Assembly: GCA_039545275.1 (NCBI GenBank)
Contig: BCHS01000010.1
Coordinates: 434,001 to 498,000, forward strand
Reading direction: 5' to 3'
Source: Pseudomicrostroma phylloplanum
Lineage: Eukaryota > Basidiomycota > Exobasidiomycetes > Microstromatales
Length of the DNA stretch: 64,000 bases
This document shows positions 1-9,254 of this stretch, one piece after another; position 1 is the stretch's first letter, and every line of letters begins with the position of its first letter. The notes beneath the pieces were generated by a model. The model was not told the origin of the DNA and did no database searches. It was given only the letters and a program-made list of their open reading frames with translations. The translations under genes and the position numbers were made by a program.

Positions 1-280
1 AAGGAGACCAGCTCCAAGTGATCGAGGGGAAAGACAGTGACGAAGGGAAGGTGGGGGGTGGGAGCCGTACAGAAACGAGTCTGGAGAAGAGGGCAGCGAT
101 GGCTGCGCTGAAGGCCCCGTCTTCACTATAAAGCGTTCCTCACCTTTGGCACCCGGTCCCACATGGCTCTGTCCGATGACGGAGATGCATGATCGGCATA
201 GATGTTTGCCAACGCTAGCACAGTCCTGCCACCGCCGGCATCTGCGTTCGTCTCTGGTCGCCGTAATCTCACTTGTCCAT
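1..280 (-). CDS. possible 5' end of an unidentified spliced gene (runs off left edge)
   Basis: A spliced reading frame can be built on the minus strand. Exon 1 is 280..273, starting with an ATG. Exon 2 is 168..144. Exon 3 is 80..1 and is still open at the window edge. The donors read GTGAGA and GTGAGG and the acceptors end in CAG, and the frame closes across both junctions. The encoded start is MDKAMWDRVPK followed by a Pro/Leu-rich, fairly hydrophobic stretch ending near LDHLELVS. I do not recognise the family, and only about 37 residues are visible. The first exon has just 8 nt, so a different upstream exon is possible. The region lies tail-to-head behind the CSC1-like gene. This is a weak model based only on splice signals and frame. 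Confidence 0.3.
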
Positions 281-700
281 GGCGGAGTAGCTGGTGGGCT
301 GAAGCTTATACAAGCTTAGGGCAAGGCAGTGGAAGCAGGTACGGCAACGCAGCTTGCATCATCTGGGGCGGAAGTGCCGAGAGAAGGTTGTCATGCCTGA
401 ATAGGGAAATGTTGCAGATTGCAGGGCGACTTAGGGCAGCGGTCTATTGTGGGAGCGATGTTCTCCGAGATGAGATGTTCAAATGGATGTGCTGCACTCT
501 GTTCGGAACAATGCTGGGTGATGCAGCAGCGGACATTCAATCACCCAGTTGCTTCTCTGGGCGAGGCAGCCGACCAGTGGCGTGGCGCACGCGGTGCGAG
601 GACTTGGATCCCACGCCCCAAAGCCACCGCTGACGCGCCTCTCCACCACTTCCGTTCCTATCCCTCGACTCGTCACTTCGGCATGACAAAGGGCTGCTTG
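281..700. other. intergenic region
   Basis: Several short overlapping ORFs occur on both strands, but none has convincing composition or a recognisable motif. It probably holds the CSC1-like 3' flank and the promoter of whatever gene leaves the left edge. Confidence 0.4.
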
Positions 701-892
701 TCACCAGCGTAGGTATACCATGTACGCGCTGAGTAGGACATTGCGAACGACCGGGTTCGCCAGAGCGCAAAAGACAAGCTCCCACGACAGGAAGATGATC
801 GCAAAGGTCGAGCTCAAGCAGGTGTTCCTTACGTAGCCCACAACCTGCGAAACATAAGTGGTCAAAGTAGCGCTCCTTCGTCTCGCGAACTT
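701..892 (-). other. in-frame hydrophobic extension after the CSC1-like stop codon
   Basis: Directly after the TAA of the CSC1-like gene the same minus-strand frame stays open for 63 codons, to a TGA at 703..701. The encoded peptide has a hydrophobic segment (contains FAIIFLSWELVF) that would make a membrane helix. An AG acceptor-like site (TTTCGCAG) lies inside it. The CSC1-like protein already ends at the usual family terminus, so this may be 3' UTR by chance, a readthrough product, or an alternative last exon. Confidence 0.25.
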
Positions 893-3800
893 TTACCGGC
901 TCGGCAGCCACAGCTGTTTCAGAGTGCCCCTGATGGCCGGATGCTCGTACGTCTGCTCATTCTCCAGCTGCTCTTCCTCCGCGTCCGCCTCCACCTCTTC
1001 TTCTCCCTCATCACCCACATCCTCTTCCTCCTCGCCAATATCCTCCGCCCTGCCAGACCATCTCCTGCCGGCCTTGCTGAAGCCAGACGCAGAAGCGCGC
1101 TCCAGCAGGCCAGGCAGAGAGTCGATTCCGCTGTCGGAAGAGGGCTCGCGGTAGTTTGTATACTTGGAGTCGGGACGATGGTAGATAGTTCGCTGGCGGT
1201 TGCTGTCGTCCTTCAGCGTGGTGGTACGCTGGGAGGAGCGCTTGCGTCCCAGCCTGGCGAAAGGCGATGACCAGATCTTCTTCTGCCTGCCTAGCGCGCT
1301 GCCGCTGCTGGAAGACCCACCAGCTGCGCTTGCATTGAGCACAGGGGTACTGACTTCCGAGGGGGTAGACGTGCCAGTCTCGAAAGCCCGGTTGCTGAAC
1401 GACCACGGCTGCTCGTCTTGCTCCCCGTCCATTGATGAGCCCCAGTGCGCTTCGTTGCCTCCACCAGAGGGAGGGGTCATCACGTCGCTTCTGACCGCTG
1501 CGTCCGCCTCCGTATTGAGCTTCTTCTTGCGATCGTCGGGAGTCGCTGCTCCCTCGGCTGCGTCCCCATCTCTGAATTCTCCCCTTGCCTCCGCCGCGTC
1601 TGCTAGAACTGCTCCCTCGAGCGCTTCGAATAGCTCCAGTTTCTCGAACCTCTTGTCCAGGAACCTCCCATACCAGACTGTCGTAGCCATCAGTGGCAGC
1701 GTCAGAACAACCATGAGCACCTGCCCATGTACCGAGAACAAGCTCAATTGGAAGATCTGGAAGAGGAAGATGGCAAAGATCATCCGTGGACGCGTCACGC
1801 TCGTGAGCGCCTGCTGCGTCGAGCTGGGCGGTGGGTAGAAGACGTAGAGAAGCTTGTACTTGAATACGATATACCCAATTGCGAAGTACAGGGTTGCAAA
1901 GATTGTCACGAGTGGCTTCACGATGGCGTAGACGAGGCCGAGGGTGGCAACAATGAGAGCTTGAGGGTACACCGTACCTGCCTTGAAGATTGGCGCTGCG
2001 TGTGCCTCTGCATGATCTCGTGGGGTGCGTGCAGCAACCACGTAGATGGGCGAAATCATCAGGGTCGCCAGGGACAGCAGCTGCAAGGGCAGCACCGTCA
2101 GAGCCTGCAGGATGATATACGACAGAGAGAAGTTCCTAGCGAGTGGCAGAGACAAGGACAATTTGTCCAAGATCCTCATAGGGTTCGCGCTGAGGTCCAA
2201 AAGTACCCCAAATGCAGTTCCAGTGATGATGAAGATGAAGATGACCGAAGTCACGAGGAAGATGTGATACTTCTTCAGCACGCTCATCTCGACGCCACTC
2301 TTGGTCTTGACTCCCTGCCAGACAGATGTTGCTTCCAGCAGCATCGGCAGACCAGCATTGAAGGCGACGAGCACCAGCGATGGTAGGGAAGTGCTGACCA
2401 ACGCCTCAAGACGAGGCGATGCAGACAAGATCTTCCAGACATCGGGAATGTACTTCTTGAGGAACGCTGGAGAGAGCAGTGATCCCAGGAAGAGTAGGGG
2501 AGGCAGATAGAAGAGGTAGAGCAGCGTGATACAGACACTGATGAAGAATTGGCGAAGTCGCCTTTCTCCTGTAGGAACACCGACATTGCGCCAGATGATG
2601 TCTCGACAATCGGGAGCCATCACAGAGCGGCAAGTGGCCTCCTTCTCAAAGAAGAGAGCCTGAGCCGACACCAGTGCATCCTTGACCTCTCGGAACTCGA
2701 CGAATCCTACGCCGATTGCCTTCCAATCTCCCTCGACCATCTTCTTGCGGACGAGAGCGACTGCAACATCCATCTTGAGGTAGCGAGCTTCAAGGTCCGC
2801 AAGCAGATCTACCTTCTGGCGGGAGAAGTAGTGTAAGCGGCGAGTGGGACGCTTGTGAGCGAAAGAAGGAGGGCCGTACGCTGGGTCGCTGTCGATTGGG
2901 GGAACTCTGTCGTCTACACCTGAGCTTGCGCTGGAGGAGGACGGCAGGGGAGCCTCCTCATCGTCCCTTTCACCAAGCGCAATGGTTCCATTGCCAGAAT
3001 CAGCAGTCTCGACTAGCCACCCGCGGGTAGGTAGAGACTCTTCGCCCGCCAGGATGGCCTTGCTACGCTCCTTGATCCTCTCCTCGATTGAGGCTGGCTG
3101 CCATTCTGCGCTCATCTCTGGCCGCACTGGGTTTCCAACCCAAGACACCCACGCACTCTCGAGGTTGCGCAGTGCTGCCTCTCGATCTCTGAGTAGCTTG
3201 CGAAGACCCATGCCTACATCGGGCAAGACCCATGCGTTGCAAGCGGACATCTGCAGTGTGTTGCCAAAGTAGTTCTGGAGCGCTTCGGAGGTGCGCAGGC
3301 TTCGTGGTAGAGATCGAACCAGGATGGAGCGCGAAACGAGATTTGAGTGTAGAGCGTGTAGAATACGCTGTCGTTGAGCGAGGAAGGATGAGGTGTGAGT
3401 AGTGAGGAGGTACAAAAGTGCACCTGTGACGAAGTAAGTCGTGAATAGGTGCGTGCTGTCGTAAAGTGTCGTAGCCTTGAGTGCAGGCAGTGTTGGTCCT
3501 GGCGGCACTGGTACCGGATCCTCGGGGTCTGCCTGCCCTCGAATGGCGCTAGCAAGGCGATACAGGGCATTCCCTTCTTCGTCTCCCTTCCTCTCATCGT
3601 CCCCGGGCCTTACTCCGTCAACCCAGCCGTGCTCCCTGTAGTTGACTGGCATGAGGATGAGCAGCGACCATAAGCTTAGCCACAGAAAGAGATGTGCGCC
3701 AAATCGAAAGAACTTGAGGAGGTGCAGCGTATCAATGGAAGAGGTTGGGGGGCCAGCCAGATACGCTGTGGCCGAGTCTGAAGTGTAGATGGTTGTGGCG

Positions 3801-4099
3801 AGCCACTCGAGTCCCATCGAATTCAGTACCCTCCCCACGCGAAACTTCGACCCATCGTTCAGCCTATGATCATCCGCCTGCGGATCCTCTCCCTGTGCTA
3901 AGACAGGCTGTCTCCCCACCGGCGCGAGATAGCTTCTCCATCCTTTGCGCTTGACTAAGAGAGAGAAGCTGACGAAGGAGGTGAGACCGAGGAGGAAGGT
4001 GAGGAGGAGCTGCTGAGAGAGCCAAGGACCGGTAAAGGAGCGCGTGGTGGGCAGACCGATGTCCGGCCTATCGCCTGGCGTTTCCGACATGGCTGGCAA
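893..4099 (-). CDS. CSC1/OSCA-type calcium-permeable, osmosensitive cation channel (DUF221 family)
   Basis: Single-exon gene, 1068 aa. An N-terminal block of three membrane helices starts near residue 25 (FTGPWLSQQLLLTFLLG). A large cytosolic region follows (about 200-500), carrying the KVDLLADLEARYLKMD stretch and a segment matching the PHM7 cytosolic domain (FVEFREVKDALVSAQALF). The multi-helix 7TM core (about 510-830) includes RRLRQFFISVCITLLYLFYLPP. The last ~230 residues are acidic, Ser-rich and probably unstructured, ending in the family-typical HPAIRG...LWLP motif. Family members are plasma-membrane or endomembrane mechano/osmosensitive cation channels. The start is the first ATG of the frame; a second ATG three codons later is equally possible. 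It is transcribed away from the zinc-finger gene's 3' end. Confidence 0.93.
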   Translation of the reverse strand: MPAMSETPGDRPDIGLPTTRSFTGPWLSQQLLLTFLLGLTSFVSFSLLVKRKGWRSYLAPVGRQPVLAQGEDPQADDHRLNDGSKFRVGRVLNSMGLEWLATTIYTSDSATAYLAGPPTSSIDTLHLLKFFRFGAHLFLWLSLWSLLILMPVNYREHGWVDGVRPGDDERKGDEEGNALYRLASAIRGQADPEDPVPVPPGPTLPALKATTLYDSTHLFTTYFVTGALLYLLTTHTSSFLAQRQRILHALHSNLVSRSILVRSLPRSLRTSEALQNYFGNTLQMSACNAWVLPDVGMGLRKLLRDREAALRNLESAWVSWVGNPVRPEMSAEWQPASIEERIKERSKAILAGEESLPTRGWLVETADSGNGTIALGERDDEEAPLPSSSSASSGVDDRVPPIDSDPAYGPPSFAHKRPTRRLHYFSRQKVDLLADLEARYLKMDVAVALVRKKMVEGDWKAIGVGFVEFREVKDALVSAQALFFEKEATCRSVMAPDCRDIIWRNVGVPTGERRLRQFFISVCITLLYLFYLPPLLFLGSLLSPAFLKKYIPDVWKILSASPRLEALVSTSLPSLVLVAFNAGLPMLLEATSVWQGVKTKSGVEMSVLKKYHIFLVTSVIFIFIITGTAFGVLLDLSANPMRILDKLSLSLPLARNFSLSYIILQALTVLPLQLLSLATLMISPIYVVAARTPRDHAEAHAAPIFKAGTVYPQALIVATLGLVYAIVKPLVTIFATLYFAIGYIVFKYKLLYVFYPPPSSTQQALTSVTRPRMIFAIFLFQIFQLSLFSVHGQVLMVVLTLPLMATTVWYGRFLDKRFEKLELFEALEGAVLADAAEARGEFRDGDAAEGAATPDDRKKKLNTEADAAVRSDVMTPPSGGGNEAHWGSSMDGEQDEQPWSFSNRAFETGTSTPSEVSTPVLNASAAGGSSSSGSALGRQKKIWSSPFARLGRKRSSQRTTTLKDDSNRQRTIYHRPDSKYTNYREPSSDSGIDSLPGLLERASASGFSKAGRRWSGRAEDIGEEEEDVGDEGEEEVEADAEEEQLENEQTYEHPAIRGTLKQLWLPSR

Positions 4100-4579
4100 G
4101 CAGACGATGGACGAAAGTGACAGGTGTAGTCTGCTAGTCAGTCATCCCACGATCTGAAGATCAGGAAGATACAATAGACCAAGATCAGACGATGGGAGGA
4201 GCTGTCTAGGGCGTCACAGGTGCGGGGCTGAGATTGAATCTGACAACGGAAGCAGTGGCGGGACCGTCGTCATCTGACATGCGAGACGAGCTGCTTTACA
4301 CTCAGGCACACAATCAAGGTTTTAGCACTTCATACATGAATCAGCCGCTGTCAAGAATAGATTTATTTTGGCATTGCGCGGAGTAGGAGTCGAATCGTTG
4401 GTACAGGTACAGGGGAGAGGGATGTACCCAAAGGTAGCTCAGTGAAGGATAATAGACATCAGAGCCGCTAGATACTAGTACAATGTATACATGTGAAATA
4501 GAGGACGAGAGAGGATGGAAGAAAGTGTCTGTCCAGGGCAGGATTGCCTCACCGGAGCATGCTACGTCTGACTTCGATT
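4100..4579. other. intergenic: CSC1-like promoter and zinc-finger gene 3' flank
   Basis: No ORF with coding character. Both flanking genes are on the minus strand, so this holds the CSC1-like promoter and the downstream flank of the C2H2 gene. AT-richer patches (around 4320-4370 and 4480-4500) could be polyadenylation or promoter elements. No tRNA was found. Confidence 0.5.
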
Positions 4580-7285
4580 TCAGAGAGCGTCGACGGTAGC
4601 AGCACGAGCTCCAGTATTCTGCTTCTTGTTGCCCGCCATCGAGAAACGCAGTGGGTAAAGGGTCCCTTCGTCATCGTCATCTTCCTCTTCGGCGCCGTGC
4701 TTCCTCTTGATGCTACTACCGCCTCGGCGACTTTTGCCGCTGGGCCTACTAGGCGTCTCTACGAGGCTCGCGTGGTAGCGACCACCCTTTGAGGCTGACG
4801 AGTTGACATTCTCCTTGCCTCGCGGCGAGCCCTTGACTGTGCTGGTCGGACCCTCATCCTCGTCGTCTCCTCCCTCATCGTCTTGATCGAGGGGCGGAAC
4901 AGAAGAAGAGCGACGGTGGCCTGCTTCAAAGCGGAGCGCACCAGTAAGAGGCTTGCGGATGCTCTCTGGCCAGCTGATCCCTACACTGTCTCTGCGGCCG
5001 AGAAGTCCACTGCCTTTCTCCCAGGGCGTGAAGCCCAGACTCATGCCCATCATGCTCGAGTGTTGGAAGGGGCTTGCGCCGAGGCCACCAAAGTCGAAGG
5101 CAGAGGCGCCTGTCGCTCCGCCTCCCGAGGTGGATCCAGTGCGAAGAGCAGATTGGGGAGCCAGACCAAGGGAGTGGGCGAGGTTGGGATGATGAGGAGA
5201 GGAGAAGGCATCGCGAGGCTGGGGGAAGTTGTCAAGATCCAAGCTGTCTGCCGAGGAATGGTTTCCCTTACGATGTCCTCTCTTGAAGGGCGTCGGCCGC
5301 CCGACCGTCTGGGGGAAGGAGTCCAGCAGGCCATGAGAAGCAGGAGTACCTCCGATGCCTCCGATGCCATTGAGCTGTCGACCAATGCTCTTGTGGAAGG
5401 GAGTCATGCCCGTCAAACACAGCCCGCTATCATCGAAGCCAGACTCGCCGCTTGTAGGTTTGCGTGATCGTCGAGGCCGGTCGTTGTCGAGCGATGTGAG
5501 CGCAGCGGAAGGGAGCTTTCCTTCATCGTCTGAGGAGCCTCGCAGGGCTGACAAGCGAGAAGACTTCCTTCGATGACCCAGGATGGTGCTGCCAAGTTTG
5601 ACTGTGCGAGGTTCGTCCTTCATCGCTGATTCTCCTAGCTCGCCGCTACCTTCATCACCATTCTTGACACCGCTTCGGAGACTATTCTGACCCAGCAAGA
5701 GTCCGTCGTCCATGGCGTGCTTGTTGGGGGTATCAAGTAGAGACGGGAATCCTCCTCGAAGAGAGGAATGACGAGAAGTAGAGGGCGGGCGAGTGGGTGA
5801 CATCGCAAGGTCAGGTTGTGCGAGGCTGAGCACTCGTCCATGGCTGCTAATAGACCCACGCGCCTTACGAGCTGAGGCGAGGGGCCTGGCCGGGGCGATG
5901 GGTGAGATCTTGTGATGCTCCAGGGAGAAAGGATTTGGATTCATGCCCACCGAGCCCATACTGATCGAGCGCGACATGGAATGCCCATGTGAAGCAGAAG
6001 TGAGGCGTGAAGGGGTAGTAAGAGGGATCTGACTGCCTGATGAGCTCGGGACCAGAGCAGTGGGGCTGAATTGAACGCTGAGAGATGCGTTGTGGCGCCC
6101 GCCTCTTCTGCGGTCGGGCGTCCCTGTGGGAGAGGGGAGGGTGTTCGCCGTTGGGAATGCGCTGCCCAGGCCGGAGGTGAAGGGCACTGATGACGTCGCC
6201 GCAAGCTGAGACTGCCGGCCGAATGACCAAGGTATATGAGTGGCGCTTGACTCTCCCGCAGCTGGCGCTACCAGATTGGGCCGCTTGACAACACCATCGC
6301 CAGTACCACTTCCATTGGCGAGAGTCGGCGCAGGCATCGATGCCGGCAGCCCTGCAGGGATGTCGGCAGGAGGAACCGAGCCCGCGTTTGTTTTCTTGTC
6401 TTTCTTGCCGGGCTTCGCTCCTGCCTCCTTCTTCACGGCCACTCCAGCATCTGCAGCAGGCGTTGATGTCGCACTCTCCGGCGTCATCGCGTCTTCTTCG
6501 CTCTTGACCTTGCCCTCTGACTTGTCCATCGCCCTCTTCTTCCTCGCCCATCTCCTCTTGGACTCGAGCATACGCTCTCGCCTTTCTTCTGCATTCTTTG
6601 GTCGGTTGACATCGGCATCCCAGCGCGTCCGTCTAGGCTGATGCGAGAGCGGGATGCCGTGTTTATCTTGGAGATGCCTCCTCCAGATCGAGCGGGCATG
6701 CTTGCCCTTGTATGTCTTGTCACAATGTGTGCACGAGAAATTGTCTCTTTCTCTGTCCATGTTACCGCCGTTGGCACTGCCAGCGCCGTCCATAGAGTCC
6801 TCTTCTTCCATCCAGTCAGTCTCGGCTGACATTCTGGACGAGTCAGCATCCATCAAGGCCCACTTCTGCTGATGGACAGCGGAGGAAGGACCAGCTTTCG
6901 ACTCCAGCAGGTGCGAAGGACGAGCATTCTGGTCTTGACCGTGCTCTATGCTCCTGGACTGCTGCTGTTGTATCTGATGAGGTGGAACAGGACCTGCGCT
7001 CGCGTGGAAGACTGGGGCAGTGTGTTGATGCTGATAGAATTGAGCTTGGTTGGGGTTTTGCATATGTGAGAGGGTGTGGTTGCCATTGGCAAATTGAACT
7101 TGGGCGTACTGTTGCTGCTGCAGTAAATGGGGGTGGTAATTGCCGACTGGCGCCATGCTACTGTTTTGATACAGCTGCTGAGGGTGGGGCGCCTGATACT
7201 GCATGTTGAAGTCATGCTGCTGCTGCTGCTGCTGTTGGTGGTGACCGTTGGGCAGCAGCATGCCCACGTAGCGCGGTACTGCCAT
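4580..7285 (-). CDS. C2H2 zinc-finger protein, probable transcription factor
   Basis: Single-exon gene, 901 aa. The N-terminus is Gln/His-rich with a polyglutamine run coded by CAG repeats (about residues 16-24). At about residues 183-210 there is one zinc finger with spacing C-x2-C-x15-H-x4-H (core CTHCDKTYKGK ... HLQDKH). A basic patch (RRERMLESKRRWARKKR) follows and looks like a nuclear localisation or DNA-contact segment. The remaining ~650 residues are Ser/Pro/Gly-rich low complexity with scattered basic motifs and an acidic stretch near the C-terminus. A single finger plus disordered arms suggests a nuclear regulator, but I cannot assign an orthologue. The start lies 5' of the poly-Q tract and is the only good ATG there. 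Confidence 0.85.
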   Translation of the reverse strand: MAVPRYVGMLLPNGHHQQQQQQQHDFNMQYQAPHPQQLYQNSSMAPVGNYHPHLLQQQQYAQVQFANGNHTLSHMQNPNQAQFYQHQHTAPVFHASAGPVPPHQIQQQQSRSIEHGQDQNARPSHLLESKAGPSSAVHQQKWALMDADSSRMSAETDWMEEEDSMDGAGSANGGNMDRERDNFSCTHCDKTYKGKHARSIWRRHLQDKHGIPLSHQPRRTRWDADVNRPKNAEERRERMLESKRRWARKKRAMDKSEGKVKSEEDAMTPESATSTPAADAGVAVKKEAGAKPGKKDKKTNAGSVPPADIPAGLPASMPAPTLANGSGTGDGVVKRPNLVAPAAGESSATHIPWSFGRQSQLAATSSVPFTSGLGSAFPTANTLPSPTGTPDRRRGGRHNASLSVQFSPTALVPSSSGSQIPLTTPSRLTSASHGHSMSRSISMGSVGMNPNPFSLEHHKISPIAPARPLASARKARGSISSHGRVLSLAQPDLAMSPTRPPSTSRHSSLRGGFPSLLDTPNKHAMDDGLLLGQNSLRSGVKNGDEGSGELGESAMKDEPRTVKLGSTILGHRRKSSRLSALRGSSDDEGKLPSAALTSLDNDRPRRSRKPTSGESGFDDSGLCLTGMTPFHKSIGRQLNGIGGIGGTPASHGLLDSFPQTVGRPTPFKRGHRKGNHSSADSLDLDNFPQPRDAFSSPHHPNLAHSLGLAPQSALRTGSTSGGGATGASAFDFGGLGASPFQHSSMMGMSLGFTPWEKGSGLLGRRDSVGISWPESIRKPLTGALRFEAGHRRSSSVPPLDQDDEGGDDEDEGPTSTVKGSPRGKENVNSSASKGGRYHASLVETPSRPSGKSRRGGSSIKRKHGAEEEDDDDEGTLYPLRFSMAGNKKQNTGARAATVDAL
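7215..7236. repeat. CAG/CTG trinucleotide repeat in the zinc-finger gene
   Basis: Seven consecutive TGC units on the plus strand encode the polyglutamine run near the N-terminus of the C2H2 protein. Such runs are length-variable between strains in many fungi. Confidence 0.8.
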
Positions 7286-8381
7286 GGTGACGAGGTGGCA
7301 GGTGCTCGCTAGATGAGAGGTAGATGTGGAAGCTCACGTTGAGCTTTGTAATTGGCCGGCTGCGTCCTGAGCGTGATGGGCCCTGCCTACTACGCGAATG
7401 GGCAGCCCGTGTGAATGGCTGAGCTGCAGTTACTCGGTGTTATCGTGGTGGTGGTAAGAGAGCGTGGGGGGGATGCGGTAGGTGGGATGAGGCTAGGCTG
7501 AGTGGTGTGACGGGGCGGCGTGGAATGGGTATGAGTGGGAAGCGGTGGTGGGCCCGGCAGTAGCGAGGGGCGCTGGTGAAACACGGGTGGCTGGAAATGG
7601 AAACACAAGGCGGGGTTGTGTTTCTCCCCTGCGAGCAACGCTGCACCACAGGAACACGCGCCTCGGGTCGCGAGGCAACACATGGCAAACACACGGAACG
7701 GAACAAGCGAGGCAATGCACGGAGGGCCTACAGGCACGCACCGCACGGCATGGCCCTCGGCGACGACAATGGTGATCGTCACACTTGCTCAGCACAAAGG
7801 GATAGTAACGGTAAAACAGATGATCAGCAATTGAAGTGTGGATCATGAACACCTTCGTACTCGGTCATCGCAGATGTGCCTACGTGTATCATACGCGGTT
7901 CACAGGTATACGAGGTGCGAGGGACACCTGCTGGTAACGACGAGATACGCAATTTGAAGGTGCAGGTCCCTTGAGTGACTGTTGAGCTCCCTGTCGAGCT
8001 GCGTGATGCAATGAGAGTGCAGCTAGTGGCTTTAAGCGAGAAGGTCAACTTTGGACCGCGTTTCCTGAGATTGAGCGAGGTGATGTTCCCTCTGGAGCGG
8101 GCCAACCAGCCCACTGCTTCCGATCCGGTGTTGGCGCAGCAGCGGCAGGCCGCGCGCAGCCTCGCTCGCAGGGACGGGAAATATGGTCTATGAGCACGAC
8201 CGCTCTCGCCTCGCTTTCCTTCTCTTCACTACCAACAGCTTTCATCTTACAACACTATCAAAAAGTGCCAAAGTCAGTAGCAGACATCAAGGACGATGAT
8301 ATAGTATACTACGATCATGCGACTGACCCTTCTCCATTCCACTTCGCCCCGTCTCTGGCACCATCCGTCACTTTCTTCCAG
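7286..8381. promoter_or_regulatory. divergent promoter region between the C2H2 gene and RPL41
   Basis: About 1.1 kb lies between the zinc-finger ATG (minus) and the eL41 ATG (plus). Short ORFs here (for example 7975-8193 and 8190-8447) lack coding character, and the latter overlaps RPL41 in another frame. A TATA-like stretch (gatatagtatac, about 8297-8308) sits roughly 75-85 bp before the RPL41 ATG and could be its TATA element or leader. The 8210-8230 area is pyrimidine-rich, with a CAACAG that could be a 5'-UTR intron acceptor. No protein-coding gene is supported. Confidence 0.5.
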
Positions 8382-8550
8382 ATGAGAGCTAAGTGGAGTG
8401 AGTATAGCTCGACTATAAAGCGCACCCATCCCTACAGCAGGCACTGACCCATCGCACGTCTACCTCTCTCCTCTCCACTCACCACCAGGGAAAAAGCGTA
8501 TGAGGAGACTTCGTCGTAAGAGGAGGAAGATGAGGGCTAGGTCGAAGTAG
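8382..8550 (+). CDS. RPL41: 60S ribosomal protein eL41 (25 aa, split by one intron)
   Basis: Two exons, 8382..8397 and 8489..8550, joined across a 91-nt intron with GTGAGT donor and CACCAG acceptor. The product is 25 residues: MRAKW, then RKKRMRRLRRKRRKM, then ARSK. This is the near-invariant eL41 sequence, the smallest and most basic ribosomal protein, lying at the intersubunit bridge of the large subunit. The intron interrupts the Arg codon after Trp5. The gene is far below usual ORF cut-offs and is visible only after splicing. The exon match is essentially complete to yeast and human eL41, so identity is very secure. Expression should be strong and co-regulated with other ribosomal protein genes, though I see no defined ribosomal-protein promoter element. 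Confidence 0.96.
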
Positions 8551-8653
8551 TCGAATCACGATGATAAGCCTGGATTGAAGTGGGCGGCAAGTCAAAAGGC
8601 AGCACCACAGGCCTAAGGGTAGAACTCGACTACAGACAGATGTGGAACAACGC

Positions 8654-9128
8654 ATGAGAGTGTTACGAGACGCTTTCGGTGAGTAAATTGAGACTACCAC
8701 GAGCTCTTTCACCTCGCCGATGATCAGCGCAGGCGATTCTGACATCATGTGCTCCACCTGTCATTCACACCTTCTCTTTCTCAGCACAACGCCTGCGTCC
8801 CTCCCATTTTTCGCTGGACCACATCAACACGCAGTCGCCTCTGCCTCGAAGCCTCAATGACGCCTCAAGATGCGCCCTCACAGAAGCCAGGTCAATTGAT
8901 TTCGAAGTTCTTCCATCAACATCATCAACCCCAAAGTGCCCCCAGGCCATGCTCTCCCTTCTCCCCTTCATCTCTTCCCACCTCTCGACACTCGGCTCTT
9001 TGCAAAGGGAAGAGCTCGTGGTCGAATGGTCTTGCGAAGACTGCCGTCTGTTAGTTCGAGCTCACTGTAGAACCCCATGTGGTAGTTGGTTGGGTCGAAT
9101 AGGGTATGACCTGGAAAGGGTCAAATAA
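8654..9128 (+). CDS. small spliced ORF of unknown function (tentative)
   Basis: A spliced frame joins 8654..8678 to 8785..9128 through a 106-nt intron (GTGAGT donor, TTTCTCAG acceptor), giving 122 aa. The protein starts MRVLRDAF, has a mixed amphipathic middle, and ends with a Cys-containing segment (WSCEDCRLLVRAHC) and a basic tail. The frame is also open upstream of the chosen ATG to about 8580, so an earlier exon is possible. It begins only about 100 bp after the RPL41 stop on the same strand. The alternative is that this is RPL41 3' UTR or a non-coding transcript. I do not recognise the sequence. Confidence 0.35.
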
Positions 9129-9254
9129 AACAACATGCAACAACACAACAACGATGGTGTGCAGTGTGAACGTCAGAACGAAGAACGATGTCCGAATTGT
9201 GAACAGACTCGATGATGTGATTGTACAAGTTGGTCCTGATCGCTCTGCCCCCAT

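Noticed and set aside
202..712. Overlapping plus-strand ORFs of 97-143 codons
   Set aside because: Low-complexity, no motif, conflicting frames, no splice support.
7975..8447. ORFs upstream of RPL41 (72 and 85 codons)
   Set aside because: The first begins with GTG after a stop; the second overlaps the eL41 exon in a different frame. Neither shows family similarity.
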